Below the pieces are notes generated by a model. It worked only from the letters and a program-made list of their open reading frames with translations, was not told the DNA's origin and ran no database searches. 43,215 nt of DNA from a virus, in the IMG/VR virus record IMGVR_UViG_3300034355_000520, positions 1 to 43,215 of that record; one strand, written 5' to 3'. Position 1 is the first letter of the stretch, and every line of letters starts with the position of its first letter. Of this stretch, positions 1-8,861 are shown one piece after another. Both the position numbers and the translations under genes were made by a program.

Positions 1-117
1 AGCGTTCGGCCAGTGAACCCGCGCCGTGCCGTTGATGTTGAGCGAGCCGATCTCCAGCACGCTGATTGGATCGGTGTTGCTGTATCGCTCAAGCCACTCA
101 GCCGCTTCGCTGTGCAT
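1..117 (-). CDS. Partial copy of SAM methyltransferase (truncated by window edge)
   Basis: This is the first 39 codons of the methyltransferase annotated in full at 42726..43205, present again only because the window ends overlap. The ATG at 115..117 has an AGGAG ribosome-binding site ten bases upstream. It overlaps the end of the glycosyltransferase at 98..847 by 20 bases, which gives the true arrangement at the join. It is not a separate gene. Confidence 0.9.
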   Translation of the reverse strand, partial: MHSEAAEWLERYSNTDPISVLEIGSLNINGTARVHWPNA

Positions 118-127
118 TCGCGTTCTC
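1..127. repeat. Left copy of 127-bp terminal direct repeat (assembly overlap)
   Basis: Bases 1..127 are identical to 43089..43215. Genes run through the join: the methyltransferase starting at 43205 overlaps the end of the glycosyltransferase at 98..847. This is the signature of a circular genome opened by an assembler; 127 bases also matches a common assembler k-mer size. A genuine packaged terminal repeat would usually be longer, so I read it as an overlap artefact. Confidence 0.95.
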
Positions 128-847
128 CTGCAGGACGTACTTAATGTGTGGGCTTCGGTGCTCGTGATAGTTGCCACTCGGAACGCCGGATGGTTCACAG
201 GCTCGAACAATTGCCCGGAGATTACAGCCGAATCGGTCCGCGTCGATTCGCTTCAGGAGTTTGCGACGGTATCGGGGCAAGGTCGATGTTGCCGCGTCCC
301 CATGCCTAACCCAGATCCAGCCTGGGGACTCGCTGACAATGCGACTGGGCCACGTCGTCGGGATCTCCCAGTGCCGAATCTGATGAGGGTCTTCGTTTGC
401 GTCCGTGCACAGCGTTGGAAACTGATTGCCTGGGTGTCGCAACAGGTGGATTTGTTGGCGCCAAAATGTGTAGCCGGCCGGCCACAGCAACGCCTCCCGT
501 GCCTGCCGTGCGGTTGCCTGAATCGACTCGCAAAAATCGATGGCCAGCACGTCGTCGTCGTCCATTCTCGAAACTAACTTCCAGCCTGCCGGCAGCTCCC
601 AATTCTCTTTGTACAGCCGCCATTCTGGCCGTTCAATAAACCGCACTTCGCAGCCCGTTGAAAGAAACATTTCGCGCCGTGCGTCAATGTGGACATCGTC
701 GGGGCAGACAGCCACGTGGACAATGGGTTTCAGTCGCTGCGTCCGCAATGCCACCTCGCAGGTATGCCGCGTTATCTCCAGCCGCCTTGCTGACAGGTCT
801 GCCCGATCCGGCGGATACGCAGACTGAATGATCATGATATGTCGCAT
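98..847 (-). CDS. Putative glycosyltransferase, rhamnosyltransferase-like
   Basis: 249 residues. The sequence resembles the 'putative rhamnosyl transferase' family (GT-A fold): a beta-strand start (HIMIIQSAYPP), a middle segment ending in four acidic residues (VSRMDDDD, Asp96-99) that would bind metal and nucleotide sugar, then an IDFCE stretch. The start at 847 was preferred over an upstream in-frame start because it overlaps the previous stop as TGATG and has GGAGG just upstream. It follows another glycosyltransferase and precedes a methyltransferase, suggesting a small glycan-building cluster behind the tail genes. Likely substrates are virion proteins or the host surface. The family is inferred from the motif, not searched; the sugar specificity is unknown. 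Confidence 0.6.
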   Translation of the reverse strand: MRHIMIIQSAYPPDRADLSARRLEITRHTCEVALRTQRLKPIVHVAVCPDDVHIDARREMFLSTGCEVRFIERPEWRLYKENWELPAGWKLVSRMDDDDVLAIDFCESIQATARQAREALLWPAGYTFWRQQIHLLRHPGNQFPTLCTDANEDPHQIRHWEIPTTWPSRIVSESPGWIWVRHGDAATSTLPRYRRKLLKRIDADRFGCNLRAIVRACEPSGVPSGNYHEHRSPHIKYVLQENANAQRSG

Positions 848-1911
848 CACTTGCCCTTCGCCTCCACAACTGCTCGGTGTGTGTGCCGCGGTCTGCGCTT
901 CACAGGTCGCCGCTGGTTGCCTCGATTCACTCGCTTGAACTCCGGTCGGTAGCCACTCGTGATTGTCTCGCCTTGTGCTGGCTGCGGCAAGCGGTCTTCG
1001 AGGAATCGTCGCATCGCTGGAGTCCAGCACTGGGCAAGGTGATTCATCACTGACGCCCCGGTGGTTGCTCGCTCGATGTCCTGAGGGTTGCGAGCGTCGC
1101 TCAGGCGGGCGAAGAACGGCCGCGTGCCCCAAGGCTTTTGCCGGTATTCATTGCCATAGAGAACCTCCCAGAGCATTGTGTTTTGCTTCAATTGGTACAC
1201 GTCGAACAGGTCGCGCAGTTTCTGCTTTTCAACCGTATGCGGCAGATGTGTGGCGAAGTCGTATTGAGTTTTGCCGCGTCCTGCCAGCGCTCGCATCGTG
1301 TTTGTCTTGCGACGCTGCCAACTATTGCCCCGGGACTCATGCCACCGCCACGCTCGCGGGGTGTCGAGGTCGTCCCATGTCACGGGCTTCAGCAAGTACA
1401 CGTCATCCATCATCCACACGAATTCACTGTCGATCTGCGGATGAGTCGCCATCGTCCACATTTTGTTCAGCATGTCCCTATATGGTCGATTGCTGTGATT
1501 TGGGCCGATTCGTGGGCAGCTGGTAACGTGGCCACGGAACCACTCGGGACGGTCCCCAACGATCGTGATTTTCGCCGTGCCGCGGTAGTTGGTTTCAACG
1601 CTTCGAATTGAGAACCGCAGTTCATCGCCATTTGCGCCGCCAGCCCAGTAGGGCCAGACGAATTGGGTGGCTGTGTCTCTGGCTTTAAACGTGCCGCAGC
1701 CACCACAGGATCGAGGTTGCGGGGTGTATTCGCCGCGGTGATATTTGGTCACCTGCAGGCGTTCGGTTTGCGCGAAAAAGTCAGGCTGCCGGGCAAATGG
1801 ACAATAGCCGCACAGTTCCACAGGAACCGTGCCGCCGTGCATGAGGTCTTTCACGTTTGTGCACCGGCAGGAATCGCCTTCAATTTTGCCGCGGTAGATA
1901 CACGATTTCAT
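847..1911 (-). CDS. Putative glycosyltransferase with Cys-rich N-terminus
   Basis: 354 residues. The first 75 residues carry paired cysteines (Cys4, 15, 17, 34, 37 and CGGC at 69-72), suggesting a zinc- or iron-binding domain. Residues about 95-300 look like a GT-A glycosyltransferase or Stealth-like sugar transferase: LRFSIRSVE, then TIVGDRPEW, then FVWMMDDVYLL with the Asp169-Asp170 pair expected to hold metal. The C-terminus is basic (many Arg and Lys). The ATG overlaps the upstream stop by four bases (ATGA), so translation is probably coupled. I have a recollection of similar Cys-rich N-termini in planctomycete phage proteins, but did not verify it. Role inferred: glycan decoration, with the neighbouring glycosyltransferase and methyltransferase. 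Confidence 0.55.
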   Translation of the reverse strand: MKSCIYRGKIEGDSCRCTNVKDLMHGGTVPVELCGYCPFARQPDFFAQTERLQVTKYHRGEYTPQPRSCGGCGTFKARDTATQFVWPYWAGGANGDELRFSIRSVETNYRGTAKITIVGDRPEWFRGHVTSCPRIGPNHSNRPYRDMLNKMWTMATHPQIDSEFVWMMDDVYLLKPVTWDDLDTPRAWRWHESRGNSWQRRKTNTMRALAGRGKTQYDFATHLPHTVEKQKLRDLFDVYQLKQNTMLWEVLYGNEYRQKPWGTRPFFARLSDARNPQDIERATTGASVMNHLAQCWTPAMRRFLEDRLPQPAQGETITSGYRPEFKRVNRGNQRRPVKRRPRHTHRAVVEAKGK

Positions 1912-2660
1912 GCTGGCACCGGGGTTGCTGTGACGTACTCAGGCAGCCCTGAATCAATCATGGAAAAACTGTCTTGATCGCATGGGCTGCCAAACGGAAC
2001 ACCGCCGCGGGTGTACGATCCCACCCAAATTGCGGGCTGATTGTTGATTGCCCACACTGCCCGGAATCGCTGCTGTTGCAGGCATGGGATTTTCTCAAGC
2101 GGCTCTGTGACGGGGCTGCCGTTAGCGTCCACGCGAACATATAAAGCCTGCTTGACGGTCACGACCGGCGCAAGAATTGGGTTTAGGTCGCCCTCTTCGT
2201 AGTACACGCTCAGCTCCACTCGCGGTCTGCCGCTTGTAAGCGTGAACATTCTGAGGACCACTCGAGCGCCGGTGCCATCCTGACAGTTTGCAATCACCCC
2301 AAATGGTGGCAGCGGTACGCGCTTTTTCATTTTCTCGTTACTGGACCAGACACACTCGCCTGTTGGTGCAGGTCTGGCATAAAGCCGATATTTTTTCTGG
2401 CTGCTGTATATGCTGCAGCATGGCCGCGGGGGAAACGGTTTGACAGCTTTTCCGCCATACGCCCACTCGAATTCGTAGACTTGCGGGGCTGTTCCAAACA
2501 TACACACGGGGCACGACACCACAGCCGTAGGCGGATCAGGTGCCGCAGGATCTCCGCTGCTGTAACTCAGCAGGCTGCCCTGTAGACTGCTAGGTGTCTG
2601 GCTGGGCGGAACCTCGCTGACCGACCCTCTTTCGCAGTGACAGCCACACCAAAGGAACAT
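1908..2660 (-). CDS. Cys-rich hypothetical protein in tail region
   Basis: 250 residues, not recognised. It begins MFLWCGCHCERGS and has further cysteines at SCPVC and PCCSIYSS, spaced like metal-binding or disulfide pairs. The rest is beta-rich with prolines, as in an extracellular or virion domain. Its position directly after the tail-tip genes and before the glycosyltransferases fits a tail-tip accessory or receptor-binding component. The ATG start has GGTGACAGC upstream. I cannot tell whether it is structural or enzymatic. Confidence 0.7.
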   Translation of the reverse strand: MFLWCGCHCERGSVSEVPPSQTPSSLQGSLLSYSSGDPAAPDPPTAVVSCPVCMFGTAPQVYEFEWAYGGKAVKPFPPRPCCSIYSSQKKYRLYARPAPTGECVWSSNEKMKKRVPLPPFGVIANCQDGTGARVVLRMFTLTSGRPRVELSVYYEEGDLNPILAPVVTVKQALYVRVDANGSPVTEPLEKIPCLQQQRFRAVWAINNQPAIWVGSYTRGGVPFGSPCDQDSFSMIDSGLPEYVTATPVPA

Positions 2661-2669
2661 GCTGTCACC

Positions 2670-3053
2670 TCACGGAGGGGATGGAAAGCCAGGCGGTTGA
2701 TTTTCGAGCAGGCTATCGACTGCACTGCCGCCAGCACTGGGAACCGAGTCGCTGCCCGCGATGCAGTCTGCCGCGTATGGTTGCCACTCGCCTTCAATCC
2801 ACTCAATCTTGATCAGCGTCCCCGAGTCCAAGCTGATATTTTCAAACGGATTCCACACCGTCAAGCGTCGCGTCGTGATGTAAAAATCCCCGCTGGCGGT
2901 TCGCTGAACTACGGCGACCGTCGCCGCGCTGCGGTCCGTTTTCCAGTCAACGGCAGCATATAGATCCTCCAGCAACACCGCGAGCAAATGTCGTCGCGGC
3001 GTTCCGCCTTGCAACACCTTCATCACTCGTCGGACGTTTGGCTGCTGCCTCAC
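2670..3053 (-). CDS. Hypothetical protein downstream of tail hub
   Basis: 127 residues, starting with GTG at 3053 that overlaps the stop of the 665-residue tail protein by four bases, so the two are probably co-translated. It has a helical start with a hydrophobic stretch (HLLAVLLEDLY), a beta-rich middle (DFYITTRRLTVWNPF) and a Gly/Pro-rich tail. No family recognised. The position suggests a small tail-tip or baseplate component. Confidence 0.65.
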   Translation of the reverse strand: MRQQPNVRRVMKVLQGGTPRRHLLAVLLEDLYAAVDWKTDRSAATVAVVQRTASGDFYITTRRLTVWNPFENISLDSGTLIKIEWIEGEWQPYAADCIAGSDSVPSAGGSAVDSLLENQPPGFPSPP

Positions 3054-5047
3054 TGCGCCACCCCGCGATCCACTATGAGCACCGTTGAGGGTCCACCGTT
3101 GTCGCTGCTTTCGAATCGCCTCTCGACAATCTGCACGTAACGATTTTGTGACGCTCCGGTCGGGGCAGCATTCAGCGAAATTTCACGGCCTGCAATTTTG
3201 GTGATCAGGTCTCCGATCTTGTATTCAGTATGCCAGCCAGGCAAACGGAATTCACAGGAGACGTCCGCAAAGTGGTTTTGGTTGCGTATGGCTTCGGCCT
3301 GCACGCTGATCAGCGACGTGTCATCTACGGTGAATGAATGCGGGTAGTTGGTTGCGTCGTAACGAGTGGCAAACGGTCCTGTTGTTTGGCGGGTTGCCTT
3401 GCGGTATTTGTCTGGCTGGACCAACACCTGCACAAACTCGCGTGCGTTCACGCAGTCGGCTGTTACCTGCGTGGCTATGTCTGCGATGCGGTGATCGCTT
3501 GCAATTGTGCCTGTGAGCCTAAGTCGGGCTGCGGCCTTTGCCTCATACAGCTCTGAAGGAATTTCGTGCCCGTCGAACAATACACCGATCTGATCTGGCA
3601 GCAACTGAAAAGACCAGTCCGGCTCCGCTGGCTTCCACGTCGCTCCGCTGTCCGTCGAGTATTCCAGCAAATGCGGCAGCGGCTGAATGCGGCCTGTGCT
3701 GATGTCCTTTGCTCCGGTAATCGGCGGCTCCATCACGCGATGCCGAATCGCTTGCGGTACGTTAAACACACCGCCGCTGGTGTACCCTGTCACCGCACTG
3801 GATAACGTGCCAAAGTATGGTATCTTGACCGTGCCGCCCGGCCGCGGGTTGCTTGGTGTGATGTCGAGGTCGGCTCCCTCATTTGCGATCCACAAACGCC
3901 AAACGTCCTCATTGTTCGTGTATTGATCTCCGTCTTTTTGGACCGTCCACGCGTCGATATTGTCCTTCAGTTCGTCCCAGCCAGCGAACAGCGGAACCGT
4001 CACCTCTCGCCGGTCGTAGTCGCCGAAAATGAGCACCTCATTAAACGAATCCGCAATTGCGTTTTCCACGCTCAACTGATTGCAATTGCTGTTTGCTAAA
4101 TTGAGCGTAGCGCCCACGGCCTGCAGCTTCAATTCCTTTTGTGTGCCAGTGCCGATCTGGAAGATTTTAATGATCGGCTTTGCCGCTCGATCGTAATCCA
4201 CGTACCAGTTGTAGCCAAGCGGAATCAGCAGCAGGTCAAGAGCCTGAGGAAGATACGTGCCGATCGGAATTCGCAGATCCCGCACCTGGGGGCCAGTGAT
4301 CAGCGAGTCATTGACAAGCGTGATGCTCGCAGCGTCTGGCGTCTCGATGAACCGCGCTCTGTTGCTGTGTCCGTAGTCCCATGCTAAATCCCACAACAGA
4401 TAGGCCAGTGCCTGTCTCAGCGTCCACAGGTTGCGCGTTTCGTTTGTCTGTGTCATCGCCAACGTGCTATCCAACGCCTCCGGGTGCGTAAAATAGTACG
4501 CTGTGCGCGATGCTGACACGCTGGCGGGAATCGTGATATCCGATCGGTTGCCTAACAGTCGCCCATCAATGATCGGATTGAAAACGATATCATCCCTGAG
4601 CCAGCCCTCTGCTGTTGAGGGGTTGTCCAGGAAGGCTGGAGCCGACAGCATAAACGTGCCCGTCAGTGGGCCGCCGAAATGATACGGGCGCAGCTGAATT
4701 TGTGCGATCAGTGAGTCACCCTGCATTTGCACGTCAGCCTTTTCCGTGACGTAATCGCCGCGAGCAATTTTGATTTCCGGAGACGATGGAAGGCGAACGT
4801 CTACCATTCGAGCGAAGTTTGCGGGCTGCGTGCGATTCTGCAAAGGCGCGGAAAGATTGTATCTCAGTTCCGCGTAGTCAAGCCGACTGCCACTGGCAGA
4901 CTGCACCACACGCTCACACCACACGCCCGAGAATGCCGCTGGGCTGCTATCCGGAGGCGCAGCACCACTACTGTCGCCAAGGTAAACCTTCAGCGCCGGA
5001 TACACATACGCCAGTTGCCCCGATGTGTTGACCGCGTCGGTGCTCAT
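3050..5047 (-). CDS. Putative tail tip or hub protein
   Basis: 665 residues, the largest protein between tape measure and glycosyltransferases, where long-tailed phages encode the tail hub or baseplate protein. The sequence is beta-rich throughout: an early RLDYAELRYNL segment, a repeated strand pattern around 90-130, then long YVDYDR and FQIGTG stretches, and a C-terminal part ending IVERRFESSD. It has no enzymatic motif I recognise. The ATG overlaps the preceding stop as ATGA. The call rests on gene order and length, not on a domain match. A tail-attached depolymerase or fibre is less likely because there is no collagen-like or beta-helix repeat. Confidence 0.5.
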   Translation of the reverse strand: MSTDAVNTSGQLAYVYPALKVYLGDSSGAAPPDSSPAAFSGVWCERVVQSASGSRLDYAELRYNLSAPLQNRTQPANFARMVDVRLPSSPEIKIARGDYVTEKADVQMQGDSLIAQIQLRPYHFGGPLTGTFMLSAPAFLDNPSTAEGWLRDDIVFNPIIDGRLLGNRSDITIPASVSASRTAYYFTHPEALDSTLAMTQTNETRNLWTLRQALAYLLWDLAWDYGHSNRARFIETPDAASITLVNDSLITGPQVRDLRIPIGTYLPQALDLLLIPLGYNWYVDYDRAAKPIIKIFQIGTGTQKELKLQAVGATLNLANSNCNQLSVENAIADSFNEVLIFGDYDRREVTVPLFAGWDELKDNIDAWTVQKDGDQYTNNEDVWRLWIANEGADLDITPSNPRPGGTVKIPYFGTLSSAVTGYTSGGVFNVPQAIRHRVMEPPITGAKDISTGRIQPLPHLLEYSTDSGATWKPAEPDWSFQLLPDQIGVLFDGHEIPSELYEAKAAARLRLTGTIASDHRIADIATQVTADCVNAREFVQVLVQPDKYRKATRQTTGPFATRYDATNYPHSFTVDDTSLISVQAEAIRNQNHFADVSCEFRLPGWHTEYKIGDLITKIAGREISLNAAPTGASQNRYVQIVERRFESSDNGGPSTVLIVDRGVAQ

Positions 5048-5205
5048 TTTGTGGCGTCATTACCTGTCGTCTGCTTGCCTGCGTTGCCAAATCCCGGCTG
5101 CTGCAGTGTCTGCAGGATTCGCTGGCGGTATTCGTCAAGGGTTTCCGTGCCGCTCGGATCAAACCCTTTGTCGATATCCTGTGCATCTACGCTCTCTGCC
5201 GCCAT
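5044..5205 (-). CDS. Small acidic protein between tail genes
   Basis: 53 residues. A longer upstream open frame exists, but it would sit over the well-supported 129-residue gene; the ATG at 5205 gives an acidic, helix-forming protein (ESVDAQDIDKGFDPSG, then LDEYRQRILQTLQQPG) preceded by GAGAGGG. It overlaps the upstream gene by 19 bases and the downstream tail gene by four (ATGA), so it fits the tight operon. Function unknown, possibly a tail assembly cofactor. Confidence 0.5.
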   Translation of the reverse strand: MAAESVDAQDIDKGFDPSGTETLDEYRQRILQTLQQPGFGNAGKQTTGNDATK

Positions 5206-5576
5206 TTCAATCGCCCTCTCAAATTCCAACCGTTGATGCCTGAGCCATCCAACCACGGATCCTCTTCGGGCGTGAAGCCCTCGAACGTGCAGTTCGTGAA
5301 TGTAACCGAGTTTGCGCCGATTGTCATCGTCACTGTTCCAGCTTCGCCGATGTTTTGCTGCAGCGTACTCACTGCAGCTTGCAACAGCGAGTGACTGCCG
5401 TGGCCGGTGAATTGCAGCCACGCCGATATTTCACGGCCGCGAGCGCCACCGAGCAGATGATATTCGCCGACCGTGCCAAAAAACGACTGCGTCGCACGTG
5501 CGTATTCCCACGGTCCGACTTGCATCGTGCCGTGTAGATTACTGCCGGTCGTCAGTGTGGTCATCGAAATTGTCAT
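5187..5576 (-). CDS. Putative tail protein after tape measure
   Basis: 129 residues, encoded immediately after the tape measure protein, with ATGA overlap. Beta-rich and Gly/Thr-rich (MTISMTTLTTGSNLHG, TMTIGANSVTFTNCTF), ending in NLRGRLKWRQRA. The place in the gene order matches a distal tail or tail-tip adaptor protein, but at 129 residues it is shorter than the typical Dit. The terminal Trp-Arg segment could contact the tube. Assigned from context only. Confidence 0.5.
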   Translation of the reverse strand: MTISMTTLTTGSNLHGTMQVGPWEYARATQSFFGTVGEYHLLGGARGREISAWLQFTGHGSHSLLQAAVSTLQQNIGEAGTVTMTIGANSVTFTNCTFEGFTPEEDPWLDGSGINGWNLRGRLKWRQRA

Positions 5577-7303
5577 GGTGCTGTAGCCGCTGGCAAGGGT
5601 GCTTCTTTCGGCCGCGCTGCTGGAGCCTGGACATTCACACGCAGCACGCCCGGAGGTTGCTGGCGTTCGGCTTCCCGTCGATCGCGCTCAAGTTTCTGGA
5701 TTGCGTCAATCGCGGCCGCTAATCGGTTGCCTGTGTCCAGTGATGTCTGCCCGCCAAATGGTACGTTCTGTTGCAGCATTCGTAGTTCTTCGATCGTTGC
5801 TTTTGCCACAGATTCGCCGGTGCCCTGCCGCAGTTCTACCATTGATCTCGCAAGCAACTTGCGGGCCGCGTCAAAACCTGACAACTCCACCTCTGATAGC
5901 GCCTTGTCCATCACGTCGAACATTTGCCCCTCGAAGGATCGCTGAGGCTCACGAAGCGTTGCCACTGTGCGTTCGGCTTCCGCGCGTCGCGTGGTTGTGA
6001 GCAGCGGGGTAGCTTCTGTTGTCTGCTTTTTCAGCGCCTCAAACGCCGGGGCCGCGTCTGCAAGCGGTGTAACCGCTGCCTCTGCCTTTTTTAGCAGTGC
6101 CATCGCGGTCGCCTGCTGCTCGATGATTTGCTGAATGGCGACTTTACCAATTGACTCCCGTTGCGTTTCAAGGAACTGCTGCCCGATCGCCGGGACGTCC
6201 GCCATCATTTGCATTCGCTCATCAAAGCTGCGCAGCTTATTGAACGCTTCGATCTGCGGTTCTGTCACCCGGGCAATCGAGTTGTCTTCCAGCTTAACCT
6301 CTCGCTGCGGCGTGAATGTACCAAGTCGAGTGAACAGCATGCGCATCGTGGTTGCCGTGTTTGCCATCGTCGGGTCGCTCAGGATGGTCGATATCGTGCC
6401 AGCCAGCTCCAGCGCTCGCTCTGTGCTGACTGCGTTTTGTCGCGGCATGTCGGCTGCTGCTGCAGCCAAGCCTGGCCCAATGTTGGTAACGAAGTCGCGG
6501 ATATTGACACCGCGACTTTCAGATTGCGTCTGAAGTAACTGACCAAGTGCGGCCTTAAAGTCCGTGGTTTTCCCGGCGCGTGCGACGTCGAGCGCACCAC
6601 CAATCAGTGGCAAGGCTTCCTCGACGTTTCCGGCCGTCAGTGTAATGGCCGCTTCCGCCACCGATAACGCCTGTGCAAGGTCTGTTGCTCCTGCCGATAT
6701 TGCCTGCGCCATCGCAGTGACTATTTTGCCCGGATCCGCTCCGAGTTGAGGCGCTGCCTGCAGTGCCATTTCCCGCGTCTGCATGACTGCTTGTGGGCCT
6801 TGTGCCATGAGATTTGGCGCCGCCTCCGTCAATGCCTCCTCAAATGTGCGCGCCGTCCCTGCTGCTGCAATCTTGATTTCTCGCACGCGATTTAGTTCGT
6901 TTACGACTGCGCTCACGGCCTGCTGCAGTCCAACGAATCCAGCGGCGAACGAAGTCAGCTTAGTCATGCCTGCGTTTAGCGCCGCGGTCATCCCGCTGGG
7001 AGCCTGCTGAAGTGACGTGCGAGCCTGTGCCAAACTTGTGCGAAGGCCATCGACTTTGGCCTTTTGCGCTGCAAACGCAGCCGTCCCCACGGTCAGTTTA
7101 TTCAACGCGGCTTCCGCCTGTTTCAGCTCAGCTTCCATGTGGTTGAACGAACCAGCCGCAGCCTCTGCCGCCTTCTCTGAAGTCTTGCCGATCTTGTCAA
7201 GTTTCGCATCTTGCTTGTCCAGTCGCGTGTCGATCTTGTCCAGAATCTGTATCATTCTGGTAGACGTTGCGATCCACTCAACCTCAATTCGCTCGTCAGC
7301 CAT
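5573..7303 (-). CDS. Tape measure protein (short)
   Basis: 576 residues, dominated by Ala, Gln, Lys and Glu in long predicted helices. Residues 1-110 have the heptad-like pattern of a tape measure N-terminus (DKIDTRLDKQDAKLDKIGKTSEKAAEAAA). A hydrophobic, Gly/Ala-rich segment follows at about 105-140 (SFAAGFVGLQQAVSAVV). A Pro/Ala-rich tail closes the protein. Tape measure length sets tail length; at roughly 1.5 angstrom per residue this would give a short tail of about 85 nm, which is arithmetic, not observation. It overlaps the upstream gene by eight bases. No lytic transglycosylase or peptidase motif is visible. Confidence 0.75.
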   Translation of the reverse strand: MADERIEVEWIATSTRMIQILDKIDTRLDKQDAKLDKIGKTSEKAAEAAAGSFNHMEAELKQAEAALNKLTVGTAAFAAQKAKVDGLRTSLAQARTSLQQAPSGMTAALNAGMTKLTSFAAGFVGLQQAVSAVVNELNRVREIKIAAAGTARTFEEALTEAAPNLMAQGPQAVMQTREMALQAAPQLGADPGKIVTAMAQAISAGATDLAQALSVAEAAITLTAGNVEEALPLIGGALDVARAGKTTDFKAALGQLLQTQSESRGVNIRDFVTNIGPGLAAAAADMPRQNAVSTERALELAGTISTILSDPTMANTATTMRMLFTRLGTFTPQREVKLEDNSIARVTEPQIEAFNKLRSFDERMQMMADVPAIGQQFLETQRESIGKVAIQQIIEQQATAMALLKKAEAAVTPLADAAPAFEALKKQTTEATPLLTTTRRAEAERTVATLREPQRSFEGQMFDVMDKALSEVELSGFDAARKLLARSMVELRQGTGESVAKATIEELRMLQQNVPFGGQTSLDTGNRLAAAIDAIQKLERDRREAERQQPPGVLRVNVQAPAARPKEAPLPAATAP

Positions 7304-7958
7304 GTTGCTTCCTCTGCAGTCCGAGCGTAGTCAGGAAAATGTCAAGCAGTTTTTCTTTGCCCACCCACAAGTCAAGTACCACCGCAATTTCCGGCGTGAT
7401 GCGGTAGTTCACCTGCAGCAGTTTGAGCAACCAATTGACCTGCGCGGAAGGATCAACAGAAAAAACGATTTGCCTCATTCCAAATTCTTCGAGGTACGTT
7501 TGGCGGAGCGTTGCTGCCTCATCCACCATCCATGCAAATTGCCGGACAACCTCCCACCGCATCGAGCCGTCATCGCTGTACATTGCTCGACTGTCCACAG
7601 TGTCAGGGGTTGGCAACTTCCATCGCTGACTGCCAAGTTCGATCAGCGGTCCAGCCTGCGTATAACGCCTGCGCAGTTCGCCTTCCTGCGGTGGCTTGTC
7701 ACGCCAAACGCCAACGCTGTAGAGTGGGCCGCTATCGCCCTTAACAATGCCCGGGAACCAGTCCTGTGCGGTTGCGTCAAAGTGCATTAGCGGGGCTTGT
7801 GGCGACAGCCAGCCGACCATCAATCCGGTGGTTTCACGCGGTCCCGGATGAACCGGCAGGAGATCGTGCCCACCGAGCAAATGAGACAGCCCAGCCAGGC
7901 GACAGCGGCTTTCAAGATCCTGCGGTGTGCAGTTCGGAAAATGAACAAGAAAGTGCAT
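7296..7958 (-). CDS. Hypothetical protein in tail assembly chaperone position
   Basis: 220 residues, between the probable tail tube gene and the tape measure gene, where phages usually encode tail assembly chaperones. No slippery site for a programmed frameshift was found at its end; instead it overlaps the tape measure start by eight bases. It contains several Trp and His residues (MVGWLSPQAPLMHFD, LPVHPGP) and a helical C-terminal part (QVNWLLKLLQVN). I do not recognise the fold. Chaperone is the contextual guess. Confidence 0.5.
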   Translation of the reverse strand: MHFLVHFPNCTPQDLESRCRLAGLSHLLGGHDLLPVHPGPRETTGLMVGWLSPQAPLMHFDATAQDWFPGIVKGDSGPLYSVGVWRDKPPQEGELRRRYTQAGPLIELGSQRWKLPTPDTVDSRAMYSDDGSMRWEVVRQFAWMVDEAATLRQTYLEEFGMRQIVFSVDPSAQVNWLLKLLQVNYRITPEIAVVLDLWVGKEKLLDIFLTTLGLQRKQHG

Positions 7959-7967
7959 GGGACCCCA

Positions 7968-8858
7968 TCATGGAATGGCAACAGTGGTCGAGCTGGTTAA
8001 GGTCTTGCCGTGAAGCGTGATGACTGCCGAGCCGTCGTCGTTATTGCTGATGCTGACGTTGCCTGTGTCAGACAATCCAGCAGCAAAAGTGAATCGGATG
8101 TTATCGCTGCCGACGCTGTAAACCCCACTGTCTGCACGCCTGCGCAGATAGGCATTTGCCGAGGTCATCGCGGTCCAATCACCAACCGTTCCGGCAACTG
8201 CTGCGAAGTCGTTAACGGTGATTTCGATGGTCGGCATGATCGCCTTAATCATTGCCCGCGTTGGCCACACCGCTCCAGATCCGAGCGGAGGTTTTTCGAC
8301 TTCAAGCCCGGGAGTTACTCGCACGGATTGCACACCGGCAATCAGTGTGCCATTGATGTAAACAGGCCCCAGCGCAAATTCTGCATTAAACGACTGCCCA
8401 CCCAGTGCTTGCCCGGTGGCGTCGTCTGCGCCTTTCGTCACGCCGTCGACAGATAGCCAGTGAAGGTCGCACTGACAGGTCGCGAAATCGCCATCCTGTG
8501 TCGCCTCAATGAGCGTCGGCACGAGAAAAGCATTTGCCCCTTGAATTGCGTCGTGGTTACTTCCAGCGGCAAACGTGCCACCGTTTGCACGGGCTTTCAA
8601 TGCGAGCGTGATCGTACTGCTTGCAGCCAGTGATCCGGCCGAAATGAACGCCCCGCCATTCAATGCCAGCAAGCCTGCGAGGTCGCCACTGGTGAGCTGT
8701 GCGACTTCACCGGCAGCCTTGCCTGATACCTGCGAAATGGTCGCACCGCCGGACGTCATTGCCTTCCGGTGCTCCTGATTTGTCCGGTGATCGGCCGCAG
8801 TGATTTGCCGAATCGTGGCAGCACCAAAAATAAAATCCGCAAGAGTGAAAACAGCCAT
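7968..8858 (-). CDS. Putative major tail tube protein
   Basis: 296 residues, beta-rich, Gly/Ala/Ser/Thr-rich and low in Cys, as expected for a protein polymerised in many copies. It lies after the connector and terminator genes and before the chaperone-position gene and tape measure, the usual place of the tail tube subunit. Segments such as VRVTPGLEVEKPPLGSG and IEITVNDFAAVAG fit the strand and loop pattern of a tube fold, and the C-terminus (SAVITLHGKTL) resembles a small Ig-like addition. Assigned by order and composition. Confidence 0.55.
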   Translation of the reverse strand: MAVFTLADFIFGAATIRQITAADHRTNQEHRKAMTSGGATISQVSGKAAGEVAQLTSGDLAGLLALNGGAFISAGSLAASSTITLALKARANGGTFAAGSNHDAIQGANAFLVPTLIEATQDGDFATCQCDLHWLSVDGVTKGADDATGQALGGQSFNAEFALGPVYINGTLIAGVQSVRVTPGLEVEKPPLGSGAVWPTRAMIKAIMPTIEITVNDFAAVAGTVGDWTAMTSANAYLRRRADSGVYSVGSDNIRFTFAAGLSDTGNVSISNNDDGSAVITLHGKTLTSSTTVAIP

Positions 8859-8861
8859 GAC

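Noticed and set aside
7296-7303. Programmed frameshift of a tail chaperone into the next frame
   Set aside because: I found no slippery heptamer or a second frame of suitable length near the end of the 220-residue gene; an eight-base overlap with the tape measure explains the junction.
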